Source: Apostichopus japonicus (Eukaryota; Echinodermata; Holothuroidea; Aspidochirotida; Stichopodidae). Taken from it: DNA of 64,000 nucleotides. The notes beneath the pieces were generated by a model, which saw only the letters and a list, made by a program, of their open reading frames with translations, ran no database searches and was not told where the DNA came from. Location of the stretch: NCBI RefSeq assembly GCF_037975245.1, contig NC_092577.1, forward strand, positions 28,450,398-28,514,397, in the 5' to 3' direction. A program made the translations under genes and the position numbers. Numbering within the stretch: the first letter of the stretch is position 1; every line of letters starts with the position of its first letter. Shown here piece by piece: positions 35,378 through 48,500 of this stretch.

Positions 35378-37732
35378 GTAAATGCCCTAGTAGTGGGCTA
35401 CGGTAGGGTGTCAGCTGCATCAAAACTACTATAACCAAAAGACCTCTGTAGTTTTCCTTATTCTTGCAAGTACAACTACCGCTCCAGGAGGTCCCGGCTA
35501 TTTATAGATTAGCTGGAAACTCCGTAGAAAATGTAATATCTACCAACCCTTATTGTTAAACGGTGGTGTCAGCCTATCAAATGTTTGTCTCTGTAAAGTA
35601 TGGAAAGACTACTTTTTGTGTGGAAACTTTCCACTAAATTTGACAGGGTGGGGCAACTCCTGTCCGACCAAATCTGACAAAATAAAAGTGCAAAAATACT
35701 GCTTACTTATAAAATGCAAGGTATTAAAGAATTTTAATGGACTAAGAATGATGCTTGTTTACCCGCACTGTGCGTGATAACCAGCCAACTGGTGGTGTTT
35801 GCACAGTATCAGGAAGGCGCAGAAGTACTGTGTAGCAGTTAATCACTATTCGAACGAAACCGTAGTAGCTACACAAAAGTAACTATTATAGCGTATTGAA
35901 GCACATGTAAGTCAGGAAAAATGGAGGGCGATAAAAAAATTAAAAAATAAAACTTACTGAAAGCATCAACTTAACTGCGTTGTATCTGTTCATATGTGCG
36001 GTACTGTTTATGGTGTTGGTAACAGTTCAATCGTTATAATTCTACAACTATTTGTTTACATTGCACGATAGTACAGTGAGTTCTACCAGGGAGTTATGTT
36101 CCATAACAAATCCCTAGTTCTACGAGGAAAATAAATCAGCTAGAATGGTTGACCCGCACTGCGCAACAACGAAATCGGTGTAGCTATAAAAAAGGAACTA
36201 TCATAGCGTATTGAAGGCTTCGAGCAGCATTTTGCGTTGGGTCGCTTTTTTCCACTTTTTTAACATGTGCATCGATTTTTTTACATGTATCAATCATAAA
36301 ACAGCAATCTAAGATACCATCCAAGTTTCACCCTGCCAAGAGCGTTAATTAGCGAGTAATTAACGATTTATGTCGATAAATGAGAAGAGTGTCCTCGACA
36401 AATTTCACAGTTAAAATTAATCGCATACAATTCCGCCAAACCCACTAGTTTGAATTCAACCAATCAGAGATGCAGGTTTAGTTATGAGCCGTTGCTAAAA
36501 ATAGATTCAAGACTTCGCGTTGGTTGTACCAGGGAGTTGTTATGCAACTCCCTGGTACAACTGCCATATAGACTGTACACAAATCAAGCGTGGTGTTATA
36601 TTACGTATCTGTCAATGACGTTCGTAGTGTTTAAATATTCATATTATGGGCGAGGTTTATTGGGTTCCCAACGGAAAATATCTTGGAGAACAACAAAGTT
36701 GAAAGTTGCAAATTTTCGACTTTTATGCCACCATTTGAAGTAAAATATAAATAGATTAGCTAGTTATGTATGTCGTTATGGCAAAGTGGAATCAGTGAGG
36801 TTGAGAAAAATCATAGAAAATGACGCAAAATGCTGCTTTAAGGTGGTTCGAGTTAAACAAGAAAAGGTCGATAAATTACAGGCACATCCCGTATCATGTT
36901 CATGTAAACAAGAAATGGTGAAGTGATATGATATTTATGATATATATGACAAGAACGACAAACAACTGATATCAAGTTCAATATTACAACAAAGAGTGAT
37001 TGATGTAACAAAATCTATATGACAAAACTATGGTTTCCGAGAGAAAGGCCGAATTGTCTTATATCGGTCAAGAACGTGATAAAGATGCCATTCGTGAAAG
37101 TAATAGGAAAAGCCCCAAATGAGAAATTTTCCCCCTATACATTTCATTCGCTGTAGATCTTGGTGGAACGCCAATCGAAAAATGGGTTATAATTACCGAT
37201 TTACAATTGTCTTCAAAATAACAGACTGAAAGCAGAAAAATAAAGAATTTGTCAAATTGGTGGAGAAAGGAAGGGGAGGAGGAAGAGGGGGCGTGTACGG
37301 AGGTACTCTCTGTTAGATTGTACTGAAAACAGGAGAAGCTTTCTAAGAAGGGAAGTAAATTCTAAAAGGTTTCATGATCTCTGCCGCACATGTATTGTAT
37401 TGGAGGTGAGACTTACTTTATTGACAATTTCTGAAATAATGGCTCTAACATTCCTGTCCACCACACACCCCTAAAGACATTGACCTGAAACTTGATGGGA
37501 TAGTGTGACACCATAGAGTGGGATGGATTTATCATTTGTTGAGGGGGGAGCCAAAATTAATGTGTTTGTGTATCTTTCTTAACAAACTGCGTCACGAACT
37601 CATCATAAACCGTGGCTGATTGATTTCAAACTTGATGGCTGTGTTCATTGGATGTATAATCTTCACGTAATGGCCTAAAGAACGCATTCATTACTAAAGA
37701 TATAAATGTTTTCCATTTATCTTATTATTTAT

Positions 37733-37740
<8 letters not shown>
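35378..37740. other. Spacer with partly repeated segments, no gene
   Basis: Blocks near 35761-35902 (ACCCGCACTG, TAGCGTATTGAAG) recur diverged near 36151-36217. A hairpin at 36523-36561 is listed separately. No splice-supported exon was found. Confidence 0.45.
36523..36561. repeat. 17-bp-arm perfect hairpin
   Basis: GTTGTACCAGGGAGTTG, loop TTATG, then the exact reverse complement. A related single arm TCTACCAGGGAGTTATG lies near 36082. Confidence 0.85.

Positions 37741-37793
<53 letters not shown>
37741..37793. repeat. (CA)n/(TA)n microsatellite
   Basis: ACACACAC runs into an uninterrupted TA tract. Confidence 0.9.
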
Positions 37794-37799
<6 letters not shown>

Positions 37800-37820
37800 C
37801 ATAAATATGTATAATTGAAA

Positions 37821-38066
37821 TCGTAGTGAGTTGGAAAATCAAGAACAGTGAAGAAACTTCTAGCCTCCACCGGGATTCGATCCCGGACAGCCCGCATTAT
37901 ATGCGGACACCCTAACCAATAAGCTATGGACGCTGATTGTATGTCCAGAGGTTCGAAACCGGTAAGGAAGGTCGTAATTCCACTGTCGGCAAATTCGTAG
38001 TGAGTTGGAAAACCCAGAACAGTGCACAAATTCTAGCCTCCACCGGGATTCGAGCCCATTCCTCCA
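37821..38066 (-). mobile_element. tRNA-like repeat, tandem partial copies
   Basis: The reverse complement of about 37932-37862 reads TAGCTTATTGGTTAGGGTGT (box A-like) and GGGATCGAATCCCGG (box B-like). A block starting TCGTAGTGAGTTGGAAAA recurs about 174 bases later, again ending in the box B segment, so this is a partial tandem array of a tRNA-derived SINE. It is not a functional tRNA. Confidence 0.65.
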
Positions 38067-38084
38067 GCTATATATATATCTATG

Positions 38085-38117
<33 letters not shown>

Positions 38118-38210
38118 TTATATATATATTTATATATATGTTTATATGTATATATATAGATATATATATATATATATCTATATATGTATATATATACATA
38201 GATATATATA
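38067..38210. repeat. Interrupted (TA)n microsatellite
   Basis: TA repeats with TTTATATA, GTATATA and GATATATA interruptions over about 140 bases. It abuts the hAT-like element. Confidence 0.9.
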
Positions 38211-38218
38211 GTCACAAA

Positions 38219-39073
38219 CAGGGACGTAGCCCGTGGGAGCAGGGGAGCGACTGCTCACCCTTTAATTGTCGAAAAAGTGTTGTTTTTTGCATGGTATTTT
38301 GTCAGTGCTCTTTTGATTTTGAATACTCGTCAGCTCCGTCAATTCGATTATAATCGTAGGAACATCAGGCCCACTGATTCAACTACTTACTTAGTTTGGC
38401 AGCTGCTATAAGCTAAATTTAGCCTATAGCCTATTACAAGCCTACAGTTGGCCACTGCGTAATAAAATACATATTGCCTACATAACCGCAATCGATGGAG
38501 TGTCACGAACCGTATGCACAACGACGTCGACAACGCTCGTTCTCATCCTTTCTATGATTCGTCCTAAGTTGTCGCACGAACAGCATGTTATGTTATGAAG
38601 CTCAGCTAGCAATCGTACGTGATACGCACTTCCTATAAATAATTATTACATTGCTAATACACTGCGATAACGATATTTGTTTTTAGTCCACTGCACATCT
38701 GGCTGTCTTACAATATATGAAAGTCTATATTGTCCATCAGTTAAGTTCGTCAAATATATTAAAGTCCAGACATTGGACAATAAACAAGAATCATCCTACT
38801 GGAAAAATTGTAAAAGAGCATTATGTTTGTCTTTCTGATATATTATGTAAAAGAACATGTAAAAGAATTCAAACAGGACACCAAATCTGCTGATAATATG
38901 ATCTCATATGATAATGATGAAACTGGCAAAACATTGCACCAGATCGCATCTAAGGACCTTCAATTGTTCATAAATATCTCAAAGGGAGGGGGAGACCCCC
39001 TCCCCTTAGACCCGTCCCCCATATCAATCGCAAAAAAGTGCTCCCCCCTTTCAAATTCCTGGCTACGTCACTG
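38219..39073. mobile_element. 855-bp hAT-like element (non-autonomous)
   Basis: Ends CAGGGACGTAGCC and GGCTACGTCACTG are inverted repeats. An exact 8-bp duplication GTCACAAA flanks it (38211-38218 and 39074-39081), as expected for hAT. No transposase frame was recognised inside. Confidence 0.87.
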
Positions 39074-40368
39074 GTCACAAACACTTTACTGTATAAGAAA
39101 CTAAACTTATAGGCTTACATAATCTTTCAGCCAATCATTTTGGTGTCTCATGACTGGAGGCGTGTCAAACATGTTTTACAGCCGTTGTTATCCGAATTAT
39201 GTATAATATATAATTGAGCTAATTGAGAAAACATAGTATACACCATTTGATGCTCCCAAGAGTTGCTTTGCTGAAGAACATTCTCAAGGTATGTTTGGGT
39301 GTATGTATGTGTGTATGTATGCGTGTCTGTAATACAAAAGAAACAACATTAGGCTTAATTATAACAGTTTTTAACTTATAATCTTTCTTGTCATTCCTTA
39401 AAACAGCTCTGTGAATCGATTTTTCTAAGTTTGTTACTATTTCGATGCTCGAGTATCGTGAGAACGCAACAATAGGTGGTTTGGAGAAGCATTGCACCCA
39501 AGTCCCCAATGCACAGGGGCTCCCATGACTCGATCCCAACATTTTGACAATTGCATGAGTGACAATATGCATATGCCTTTTTACAAGTTTGCTTATTAAG
39601 TTGACGAAAAAGTACCTGCCCACGGCATTTATAGCAGATATTCCTCGTAGTTCTGCACACTTCCCGTCAACTGGTCTAAACTATATTAGCATGGGCGATG
39701 GTTTGCTTCTCAAATTGGAATCTGAAAGAAAAACATTGTTACCAATGGCAAAGCCAATTAACGAAAGTAAGAATGAGGTGGCAGGAAACCGGCTAGGTTT
39801 GGATACCATCCATATATAAATTTTAGCTTTACAGAGGTACAATTTGACAAAGTAGTATTGTAATGTTATCTATTTCATCTCGAAATACTTTTTTCTCAAT
39901 ATTTCGACTTTGTATCAAAATATGCTCTTTTTTATCTCTGAGAAGTTTTACTGTTTTTTCCAGTTTTTTTTGTAGACTCTCCTTAGTAGATATTTTACTT
40001 TTATATCTCAAAATTTGACTTTATATAAAAGTTTAAGTTTTCTCCTGAATTCCGATTTTTCATATGAAAATTTCCACATATTTTTTTGCAACGTTCCACT
40101 GTTTTATCTCAAAATCAGTTCGACTTCTCATAAAAATTCGATTTTCGCGGCTCTTGAACTCGAAATTTTGACGTTGTATGTTGAAATTAACATATGCTCA
40201 TTAACTGTCCTAATTTTGCCTTTCAATGAAATGTCAATGACTTTCTTGTTGCACGTTTGTTCGTGTGGGATGTAATTTATCGGCAGGGAGATTTTGTACA
40301 TATACAAGTAAAATGAACAACGTGAAACTGACTGGGTAATTATAAACAAGATCAAAGAAATGTGTGTC

Positions 40369-40438
40369 TAAACGGAAATCAAACCGGTGACTTTAGGAAT
40401 TACAAGCCCTGGGCTCTAGCAACTATGCTAACCAACTC
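40369..40438 (-). mobile_element. tRNA-like (SINE head) sequence in copy B
   Basis: The minus strand reads GTTGGTTAGCATAGTTGCTA (box A-like), then ACCGGTTTGATTTCC (box B-like), about 70 bases in all. Copy A has diverged or unrelated sequence here. The stems do not form a convincing tRNA. Confidence 0.5.
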
Positions 40439-42074
40439 TTAGTAGCCATCCCAATATACTGTAGCCATTTTATTGACTGGAGTGCCAGTTAGTAGCCACA
40501 GTAACCTTGCTATTAGTACCAATGTTTCTTATCATCCATCGTTATCTTTTGCTTGTGTTTTTTTACATTGTAGGTTCTGTGTCAAATGCAGTTTAGGTGG
40601 AGTAAATTTAAAGGGCTCCAGCGTTCACGCGTGGACCGGGGCTCCTTAAAATGTAAATTTTGGCTTCTATACTAGGTCTATAAGTAATACTAAAAGTGTC
40701 TGGGCGACGAAATGTAGATGAATCTTAATAAAACTTATGAACGATACTAATCAATCATTGATTCATACTTCACGGTAAACTCACCGGCGCATTAGTATAA
40801 GTTGTCACACAAAAGAGTATCTCGGCAATCCTTACCCAGATCCCAGCTAGCTGCCTAAAGTAATTCAGGCAAATGAATCAGATCAAGTATGGCATGGCAA
40901 CAAGCCCCTCCATGTAAACACCTCATGGTTAAATGATGACTAAATTTTCCGAGGCCACCTAAACAAATATAGGCCGAACGTTAGTTATATTGTCATTGAT
41001 GGTTTCGAATAAACAAAATAGTCAATGTTCAAATTCCTTGAGAGCAGATCGAACCAACGAAAGAAAGTTACACATTACAGTTGACTAGCCAAAGTCAGAA
41101 CATCGTCGATGTAAATACGTACGTAAATTCTAATTGATAGGCAAAGGCCTACCGTAACTGATCGCAGGGGAATACTACAGCAAAATGTATTCAAGAATTG
41201 CACGTTTCAAGGAACAGTCAACGTCATTCTCCAAAAGAAGTAACGGTTTACGCCTAAATGCTAAGCCATTGTACTACACAAATGTTAACTGTTTAAGAAC
41301 TGTCTTGATGGAATTATTCACATTTGTCTACGACCCAACAGTAACTATATGGCTCAGCACAATATATTGTGTACTATACTACGTACGTATCCGACTGTTA
41401 TGTCAATTCACTGTATCGCTGAACACACCGGTTGGTGTTTCTATGTATATTATGTGTAACCCTATCGCTGGATGCACTCGGCCTTAAGTGAAAGTAGATT
41501 CAGTAGATTTGAGTTCCACTTAAGTAAATTTGATTTCGATGTAAGCATAAGACTATTTCACTTAGGTGAAATTGAGTTTTAGCTAAGTATAATTCAAGTT
41601 TACTTAACTGGAATTTAATTTTACTTTAGACAATTACCGAAGCGTTGCAATATGAATGTGTATATATTATAAGTTATGTAAGTATAATGCATTCATACTC
41701 AAACACTTTTAAAAATAACGACGCAAGTTGTGAAAATCATCAGAGTAATGATATCCAATTATCAGTTTTGGAATGCGAGGAGGTACTCTCAACAGTTAGA
41801 AGAAACATCCAAAATGTTACCACCACAATCATTCAGGGTGTCTGTCCTTATAGGACGATATAAACACAATATATATCACCAATTCTTGCTCTGCCTCAAA
41901 TGGCAACCCTCGATAAAAACATAAGGAAGTAAAGTGATTTCCCGTTCAAAGCTAACTAAAAATATCTAGGCCCTACACAAGTATATTAGTCTAACATTTT
42001 CTCCGGTCAGTGTGGAACAGAGCATGATTTCGGAAGAATACGGTAGCTCAATAGGATCCTAGTTAAGTATGAAC

Positions 42075-42255
42075 ATTAGGAAGGGCAGTGGCTTAGTGGT
42101 GGTGCTTGCGACTCTTCGTCGAATGTTTGGGAGTTCGAGTGTCACTTGGTTTGTTGCATTGTCTTCGAGCAAGACATTCTACTCCGCCTGCTGTAGTCTA
42201 CCCAGATGAAAACCCTACCGGAGACCCTTTAGCGGACTATGGTCCTCACACATCT
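42075..42255 (+). mobile_element. tRNA-derived SINE, second family
   Basis: The head GGGCAGTGGCTTAGTGGTGG and the box B-like GGGAGTTCGAGTGTCAC are followed by TTCGAGCAAGACATTCTACT and GTCTACCCAG. That body motif is common in tRNA-derived SINEs of marine invertebrates. Confidence 0.65.
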
Positions 42256-42538
42256 GGCGCTAGGTATCATGTTTAATATTAATGCATTTCCTACCTCTAA
42301 AATGTCCATTTCCAAACTCATCCGGGGGCTTCGCCCTCTCGACCTCCACCTGGGTCTACTTCCAAAACTCACCAGGCGCCATACAGAGCTGGCGGTTGGT
42401 CTCGGAATTTCAATTTCAGTGCATCTTAAGCCTTGTTACTCTAGGTCGGCAAACTGACGACCAAGACAGGCCTATGATGTACGCTGGTGTAGTAGTTAGG
42501 CTGCAATTCGACTTAAGTAAAATTCAATTCTACTTTCG

Positions 42539-42790
42539 TGAAAGACAATTTCACTTAAGTGGAGTTGAATTTCACTTAGGTAAAATTAGGGGGTAAATAT
42601 TTAAAGTGCTTGCCATATTACCCGGATAGAGATCCCCTATACAACTGTTATTCAATTATATTCAAGTGAAAGACAGTCTCACGTAAGTGGAGTTGAAATA
42701 CACTTAGGTAAATTAGGGGTAAATATTAAAAACGGCTTGCTATTTTACCGTGGTAGAGATCCTCTATACAGCTGTAACATAATGTAGGTA
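42539..42790 (+). repeat. 127-bp direct tandem repeat rich in ACTTAAGTG
   Basis: GTGAAAGAC is at 42539 and again at 42666, each followed by CACTTAAGTGGAGTTGAA or a close variant and by GGGGTAAATATT. Related ACTTAAGTG-containing sequence lies at 41495-41640, and an inverted version lies at 6620-6860 in copy A. Confidence 0.7.
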
Positions 42791-43029
42791 TAATTTATGT
42801 TATTGAATGAATAAGGCACTATATGACTGACAGGAGCTTCAGCTGTTGTAACTTACCTCCTCACATAAACTACTAGCTAATTTAAGGAGATCAACATTTC
42901 TGGCTGTTAGCATCTGACCTTGTCCACTGTCTGTACATCTACCGTATGTAGGCCTATGTAAATTTGTACAGCTAACACATTGATTTTGTAGAAGCTAATG
43001 TATTTTTAGTACAGATAATATGTAGAAGT

Positions 43030-43190
43030 TTTTACATATATCCAGGGTTCTGCCCAGGGTAGATTGAGTGCCGGCAGGACTATCTAAGCGGAGCGCCACC
43101 ATCAGTTGGCGCGGAGCGTACAAGAAAATTTTGGGTTTTGGAAACCCCCCAGATGGCCGGAAACGGCCCTTCCCGAGTATTCTGAGCCAC
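43030..43190 (-). repeat. Dispersed repeat core
   Basis: The block centred on GCTCCGCGCCAACTGATGG (read on minus) is shared with 16366-16412 (+), 18553-18592 (+) and 54083-54130 (-). GCGCCA and TGGCGC form a small hairpin in it. Ends such as AAATCCTGGCTACGCCCCTG suggest hAT-like non-autonomous elements. Confidence 0.65.
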
Positions 43191-43870
43191 ATATAGACAG
43201 CTTTGAAATGAGATCTCATGTCTGGAATTTTTCATAATTAATGAAAAAAGTTAGGACAAATATCTGGAGCACCAGAGTACAGACCAGCCGGTGGTGCCTA
43301 TTAAGTATACTAAAAAGCAATAGCAATGCACCGTGCACATGGCTGACTAGTTCGTGTAGCCGTCACGTATAGTCCCTACGAGGTGGAGTGCGCTGGTCGT
43401 GCCTAATGCAATATGATGTAAATTCACCCGCTACGAAGGTTAACGGCCGTATGTGTACTAGCTAGCTGGATAGTGCCTGTGTCTCGCGCGATAAAAATAT
43501 ATATAAATGAAACTATCAAAAGTACGATCGGGAGTTGGAAACGGAAACAGTCATTGGTCTGGAATGCGGAACTCTGGTAATTTTTACTAAGTATGACACT
43601 GTGATGTGTTGGATATTTTGAATTTGAACAGTTATGAACTGGATTTCCCCTAGTCTCAAACAGATTGTTTCTGTACGTTCGACCCTCCGGCTATGGAGCT
43701 GTTTTTTGGAGTTCCTATCGAAAATAAGTGCCGGTCGGAAAAGTCACTCAGGCAGATTGTGGCGGTCGGTAATTCAGCGTGCTGGTCGGGCCCGACCGGC
43801 GCCGACCGGCAGCGGCAGAACCCTGTATATCGTATTGGTTTGTACAAGGTAACATTTTTTTTAGTTACTA

Positions 43871-44242
43871 CCAAGGGCGTAGGAACCGGGGGGCTGGGGG
43901 GCGCCAGCCCCCCCCCCAGTGAAAAATATGGGGGCGAAGTATCATTCCGCCCCCCCCCCCCCCCGCTCCGCGAGTCAGAAAACCCCTTTTTCATTTCCAA
44001 ATGAAAAAAAATCTCATTTGGAGCACCAAATTGCATCTATAAGGCCAGGTGAAAATGCAAAATTATTTACAAAATGGATTGGGTGTTGAAGTGTGCTATA
44101 TTGCACCAAATTGCATCTGAGGCCACCTGGAAATGCAAAAAAATTCCAAAGGGAAGGGGGGCACCCCCTCCCCTTAGACCCCTCCCCAGGCCGGCCATCA
44201 GTCTTCAGCCCCCCACTCAAAAGTACCTTCCTACGCCACTGC
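43871..44242. mobile_element. 372-bp TIR DNA transposon
   Basis: Left end CCAAGGGCGTAGGAA; the right end, reverse-complemented, is GCAGTGGCGTAGGAA. TTACTA is duplicated at 43865-43870 and 44243-44248. The left end and the 6-bp duplication match the element at 16177-16837, so both probably belong to one family. The interior has long C runs and no transposase. Confidence 0.75.
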
Positions 44243-44644
44243 TTACTACTACTTTACTATTGGCGTTTCACCAAAATATGGGAGTTTAATCGTATACGCT
44301 AACATACGCTAACATATTTTTAGTACATATGGGAGGTTATTCAGTTAACGTATTGGATTCGTATTTATATGATAAGGTTCAGTGGTGCACCAGCTTTTGA
44401 AAGAACCGTTTAATATCAGATTCAAGATAGGTCGTCAGATGTGATTATAAGACGTGAGGTGAAACGATTGATGAAGTAAAAGAAGGATATCTCTCGGTGT
44501 TTCCTTTATCAAATCCAGGTTCCCACCCAACTTTAATCAGTCGGGGGGGGGGGTCTTTGAAATCCTTTTCACGTCACTGGGCCGAGGTGACTGATTCGAA
44601 TCTCGTTGTAGCTCATTTTGTTTGTGCAGGAAACGGGTATTGAA

Positions 44645-45013
44645 TCACCCGATACTCATATAGCTAGTACAGTAACTACTGTTGATGTTCCACAACCGTG
44701 CATCAGTAACTACAAAACAGATACACAAAATGGGACCTAAGGTGGGGGAGGGGGAACCCAGATTAGCCTTATGGGTAGTTCCGCGTCTAAATTAGGCCTT
44801 AATATAGTAATAGTTTACCACGTCAAAATACTCATGACTCCTTGTCCAGTCGCGCAGTTCTTTGTCTTAAATGGGAACTTGTAACAGCTTTGCAGTATTT
44901 ACTGTGCCACCTGAATTACATGTAACCGTGTTACGAACACAGCGCAGTAGTTACTGATGCTAAGTTGTGGAACATGAACAGTAGTTACTGTACTAGCTAT
45001 AAGTATCGGGTGA
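44645..45013. mobile_element. 369-bp MITE with ~70-bp TIRs, only in copy B
   Basis: The termini start TCACCCGATACT and are inverted repeats for about 70 bases (including AGCTAGTACAGTAACTACTG). TTGAA is repeated at 44640-44644 and 45014-45018. Copy A has the empty site near 6925 (GGGTATTCAATGG). Confidence 0.88.
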
Positions 45014-45514
45014 TTGAATGGGTTGAAATTGAGTATCCTTTATAAAAGTTTCAAAATGTCTTGCTATCGTGTTAGTTATGCTGGTGCTAGTGAATACCAG
45101 CTGTTCACACCCTGAACCATTCTCTAACCATAGTGATCACTTTGTCTCGTTACAGATATGTGGTTTGAAATGATGACTTACGGATGACATTGGTTTTATT
45201 GAAACACTGTTAACATTCAACCATGAAAATATGAAAAAATAAAATAAAGAGAAAATTAAAGATTTCAGATCCTAGTCGCACTATGTCATCTCAGGTTCAC
45301 AAAACGACGGTTCCCAGAAACGACTTTTAAACTAGGATATCTCCCAAGTGAGGATCATTTTTCTTTACCGTTTAGGGGGGGGGGGGGTTCTTCATAATAA
45401 ATATATTTATCATTTCAGCAAAAGTTGTGGTTGAGTTTGTTTTTCCTGGAATTACAGCCGTTTCTTCTTGACTCTCATTAAACCTCCCAATAGTCGTTTC
45501 GATACTGACAAAGG

Positions 45515-48500
45515 ATGGATAGATTTACAAGAATCACAGCGATCCTCTTGATGGTTTCCCCTGTTTGCCTGTCTCAAAGTAAGTAAAGCAATGTAATATT
45601 ATAGAATATTGTAATTCCATGCTCGGCCATATAATCATCATTATCATGCATCCTAGACAAGTGTAGCTGCTTAATCATTGAATTTCACAGTTGATCCCGT
45701 TTCGAAATATATACTTCATCTATTGGATCGCATGGTCTATAAAGCTCACAATTTAGCATATTTTGCGAAATGTTTGGAAGCAATAAATTCATTAATGGTA
45801 GCCCAGTTGTAAAATAAATATGAAGAAAATACTAATATTACAGACCTCTCCCGACCCCCCCCCCCCCCACCCCCTTCTGCACTCATCGCAATATGTATCC
45901 GATAGACATTTGTGACAATATTGGTACCGCCCCTTTATATCATAGATGGAAAATGGAGTGAAGTTGCCGAAGCATGTATACGAGGTCATAACGATTGGCA
46001 AGGTACGGCGTCATCTCTTGATGAATGTAAGAGAATTTGTGAGGGTCAGACGTCATTCCGGTGTTTGTCGGTCGACTTCAACGGCGAAATTTGTTTGAAC
46101 AGCCGCCATAATCGTTACAGCGTACAGCCAAGTGAAGATTTTTATCAACCATGTGGTGCTTTGAGTACGCAGTACGCAGAACGTTTGGATATGGGTAAAT
46201 ATTTATTTGTATAGAGCTGTATAGTAGAGTAAACATGGCTGTCACAACAAGTTGCATATCTTGTTGCATATTTTGTTTACATGACCGATATGATATATAC
46301 ACTCCGGTGGCACATTGTTATACAACCACCAAGGATATATTACCTTGAAGGTTGAGGTGACGTTTAAGATTAATTAATAAGCGAAGTCATTTCATACATA
46401 AATATTAATTTTTTAACCATTCGTCGTGTTTAGCATTTATTTCATAGGAGCCACAAGAACAGCATGTATAAACGTTTACTGTATGAGGCAGTCACTCAAA
46501 GACAATATTGATTAAAGCCTATATTCAATGTTGTTAAATAATAGCCATGATAGCATGATGCATGCATTGCTTTCATATAACATTGTCTGGTGTAATCAAG
46601 GCAATGAATCGTTCTTTTAGCTACATGGTTGCCACCGTATTGTGAATTTATATACAACTAAAGCAGACAATGAATATAAAATATTGCTTACATTAACATA
46701 TAGCCGTCCAAGTTTTTCAAAATGGTCGTTCTCAATGCCAAAACATTCTTTCGTTCAACTCTTTAAATCCATATTTTTGTTTAGTGGTTTGCATTTATGT
46801 CATAATATCGCTTTGCTTAATTCTTCATATATTAAGACCTGTTTGATTGTCTTAATCATCTTTTTGCTTTCTGTGGCTATTAAGCCTTTTTCTCGTTCAT
46901 AAGTACTTCGAGCATGTTATCGTTAATCTTGTTTTCCTGCTGTTAATGCCGATTCATCATGCCCTTTTCTGTCATCTTGGCGTTATTTGCATACAGTTTT
47001 GCGTCATGCTTTTAGCTTTGGTAGGCTATGTCTTATAGTTCACATTCGTGTTTGTTAAGTACAACCATGTTCACTTTGAGCGATTCTTTCTCACGTTTTG
47101 CTTGTTTAGTTACGTCAAACTTTGTGAGCTGCAGAATGTCATAAGGTGAATCCCTTGTCACAAATTGACACAAATTTATAGAAAAGTGATAGTAGCATGA
47201 ATACTAAATTTATATGAATTTGACATGAATACGTAATAATCATACTAATGCATAACCTAGAATACCTTAATGCAACAACGCATGACATGTATCATATGCA
47301 TCATTACATCACTGGACTCATATAGCCATCCTTGTCATTCTGATTTTAAATAGCCTCTAAGTCAAATTCGGAAGCATCTGTTTTCACAACAAGTTCCTTA
47401 TGTATAATCTTGACTTACAAATAATGAATCTGCCATCATAGCTAATTTCAAATGCATGAATGCTTATTAACAATGTTCATCCCAATGAAAAGTCTTGGCT
47501 TTTGACTGTTTTTGTTAAATCATTAAGTAATTATCGCTTTTTGTTAAAGGACGAGGAGGATTTGGAATTGCCTCAACCTTTGTTTGATACTGGTGCACAT
47601 TATCTTTGCATTATCTTCGATCACCACCAACCTCACCAATTTACTTAAATTTGAAGTCAGACCAGGGTTACTAATTTTCTCCAAAACCTGTTTGTCATGT
47701 TCTTCCTTCATTTGCTTGCTTTTGTCCGATTAAGACACTTTGAGAAATATTCTCATCTCTCTAGGTTTGGGTTTGATACAAATCAGAAACGGAGTTGGAG
47801 TTTTACTAACATCAGGCTGAAATTCCTCATTATGAATCCCAACTTGAAATACATTATTAACTTCACCACGATCCACTCACAGCTTAAGAATGTTTATATG
47901 GAACACAACCTTCCTGTTTCTACTTCTGGTTTCTATTTTAACTTCATAGTCAACCTCGTTAACTACTGTAGTAATTCCAAATGGCCCCTGCCACTGAGCT
48001 ATCAGTTTATTTGGATCTGTAGTCAGAATACAAATACTTTCTTTCTGACCCACTTCATACTTTCGACTGCAAGCATTGCGATCGCACTATGTCCTTTGTT
48101 TGCCTGCCTTGTGACCTATGTAGGGACGACTTAGCAATAATAGGGCAGCTCTGTTAATCTTTGCATCACTGCAAGAATATATGCGATTACAGTTTTGCCA
48201 TCGGCATAACCATCTTGTAATCGTGAAGCATGTAAAATTTCCAAAGGGACCTCGTGACCTTCTGTAATATAGGAGAACAAATTGACTACATTTTGTACTC
48301 TCTTGGGGTACCTCCCTATATGCAAACAATCATAATGGGACAAGTTTGTCCCACTGGGTGGCTTCCTGGTCAACAAACAACTTTAACATTGAATTAAGAG
48401 TGCCAATAAATCTTTCTACGAGTCCATTGGGCTGAGGGTAACATAGATAGATAGGATATAATATTAAGAGGTCTCGACGTAAAATTAGTACCTTGATCTG

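Larger units (their letters stand above)
41490..44639. other. Repeat-filled block present in copy B, not in A
   Basis: Between homology near 41480 (A: ~6620) and near 45014 (A: ~6930), copy B has about 3.5 kb where A has about 0.3 kb. It contains a SINE, ACTTAAGTG-rich repeats, a dispersed repeat core and two TIR elements (one at 43871, one at 44645). No gene is seen. Confidence 0.7.

Noticed and set aside
37862-37932. Possible tRNA gene on the minus strand
   Set aside because: Box A and B resemble a tRNA, but the acceptor stem does not pair and the block is partly tandem-repeated, so it is SINE-derived.
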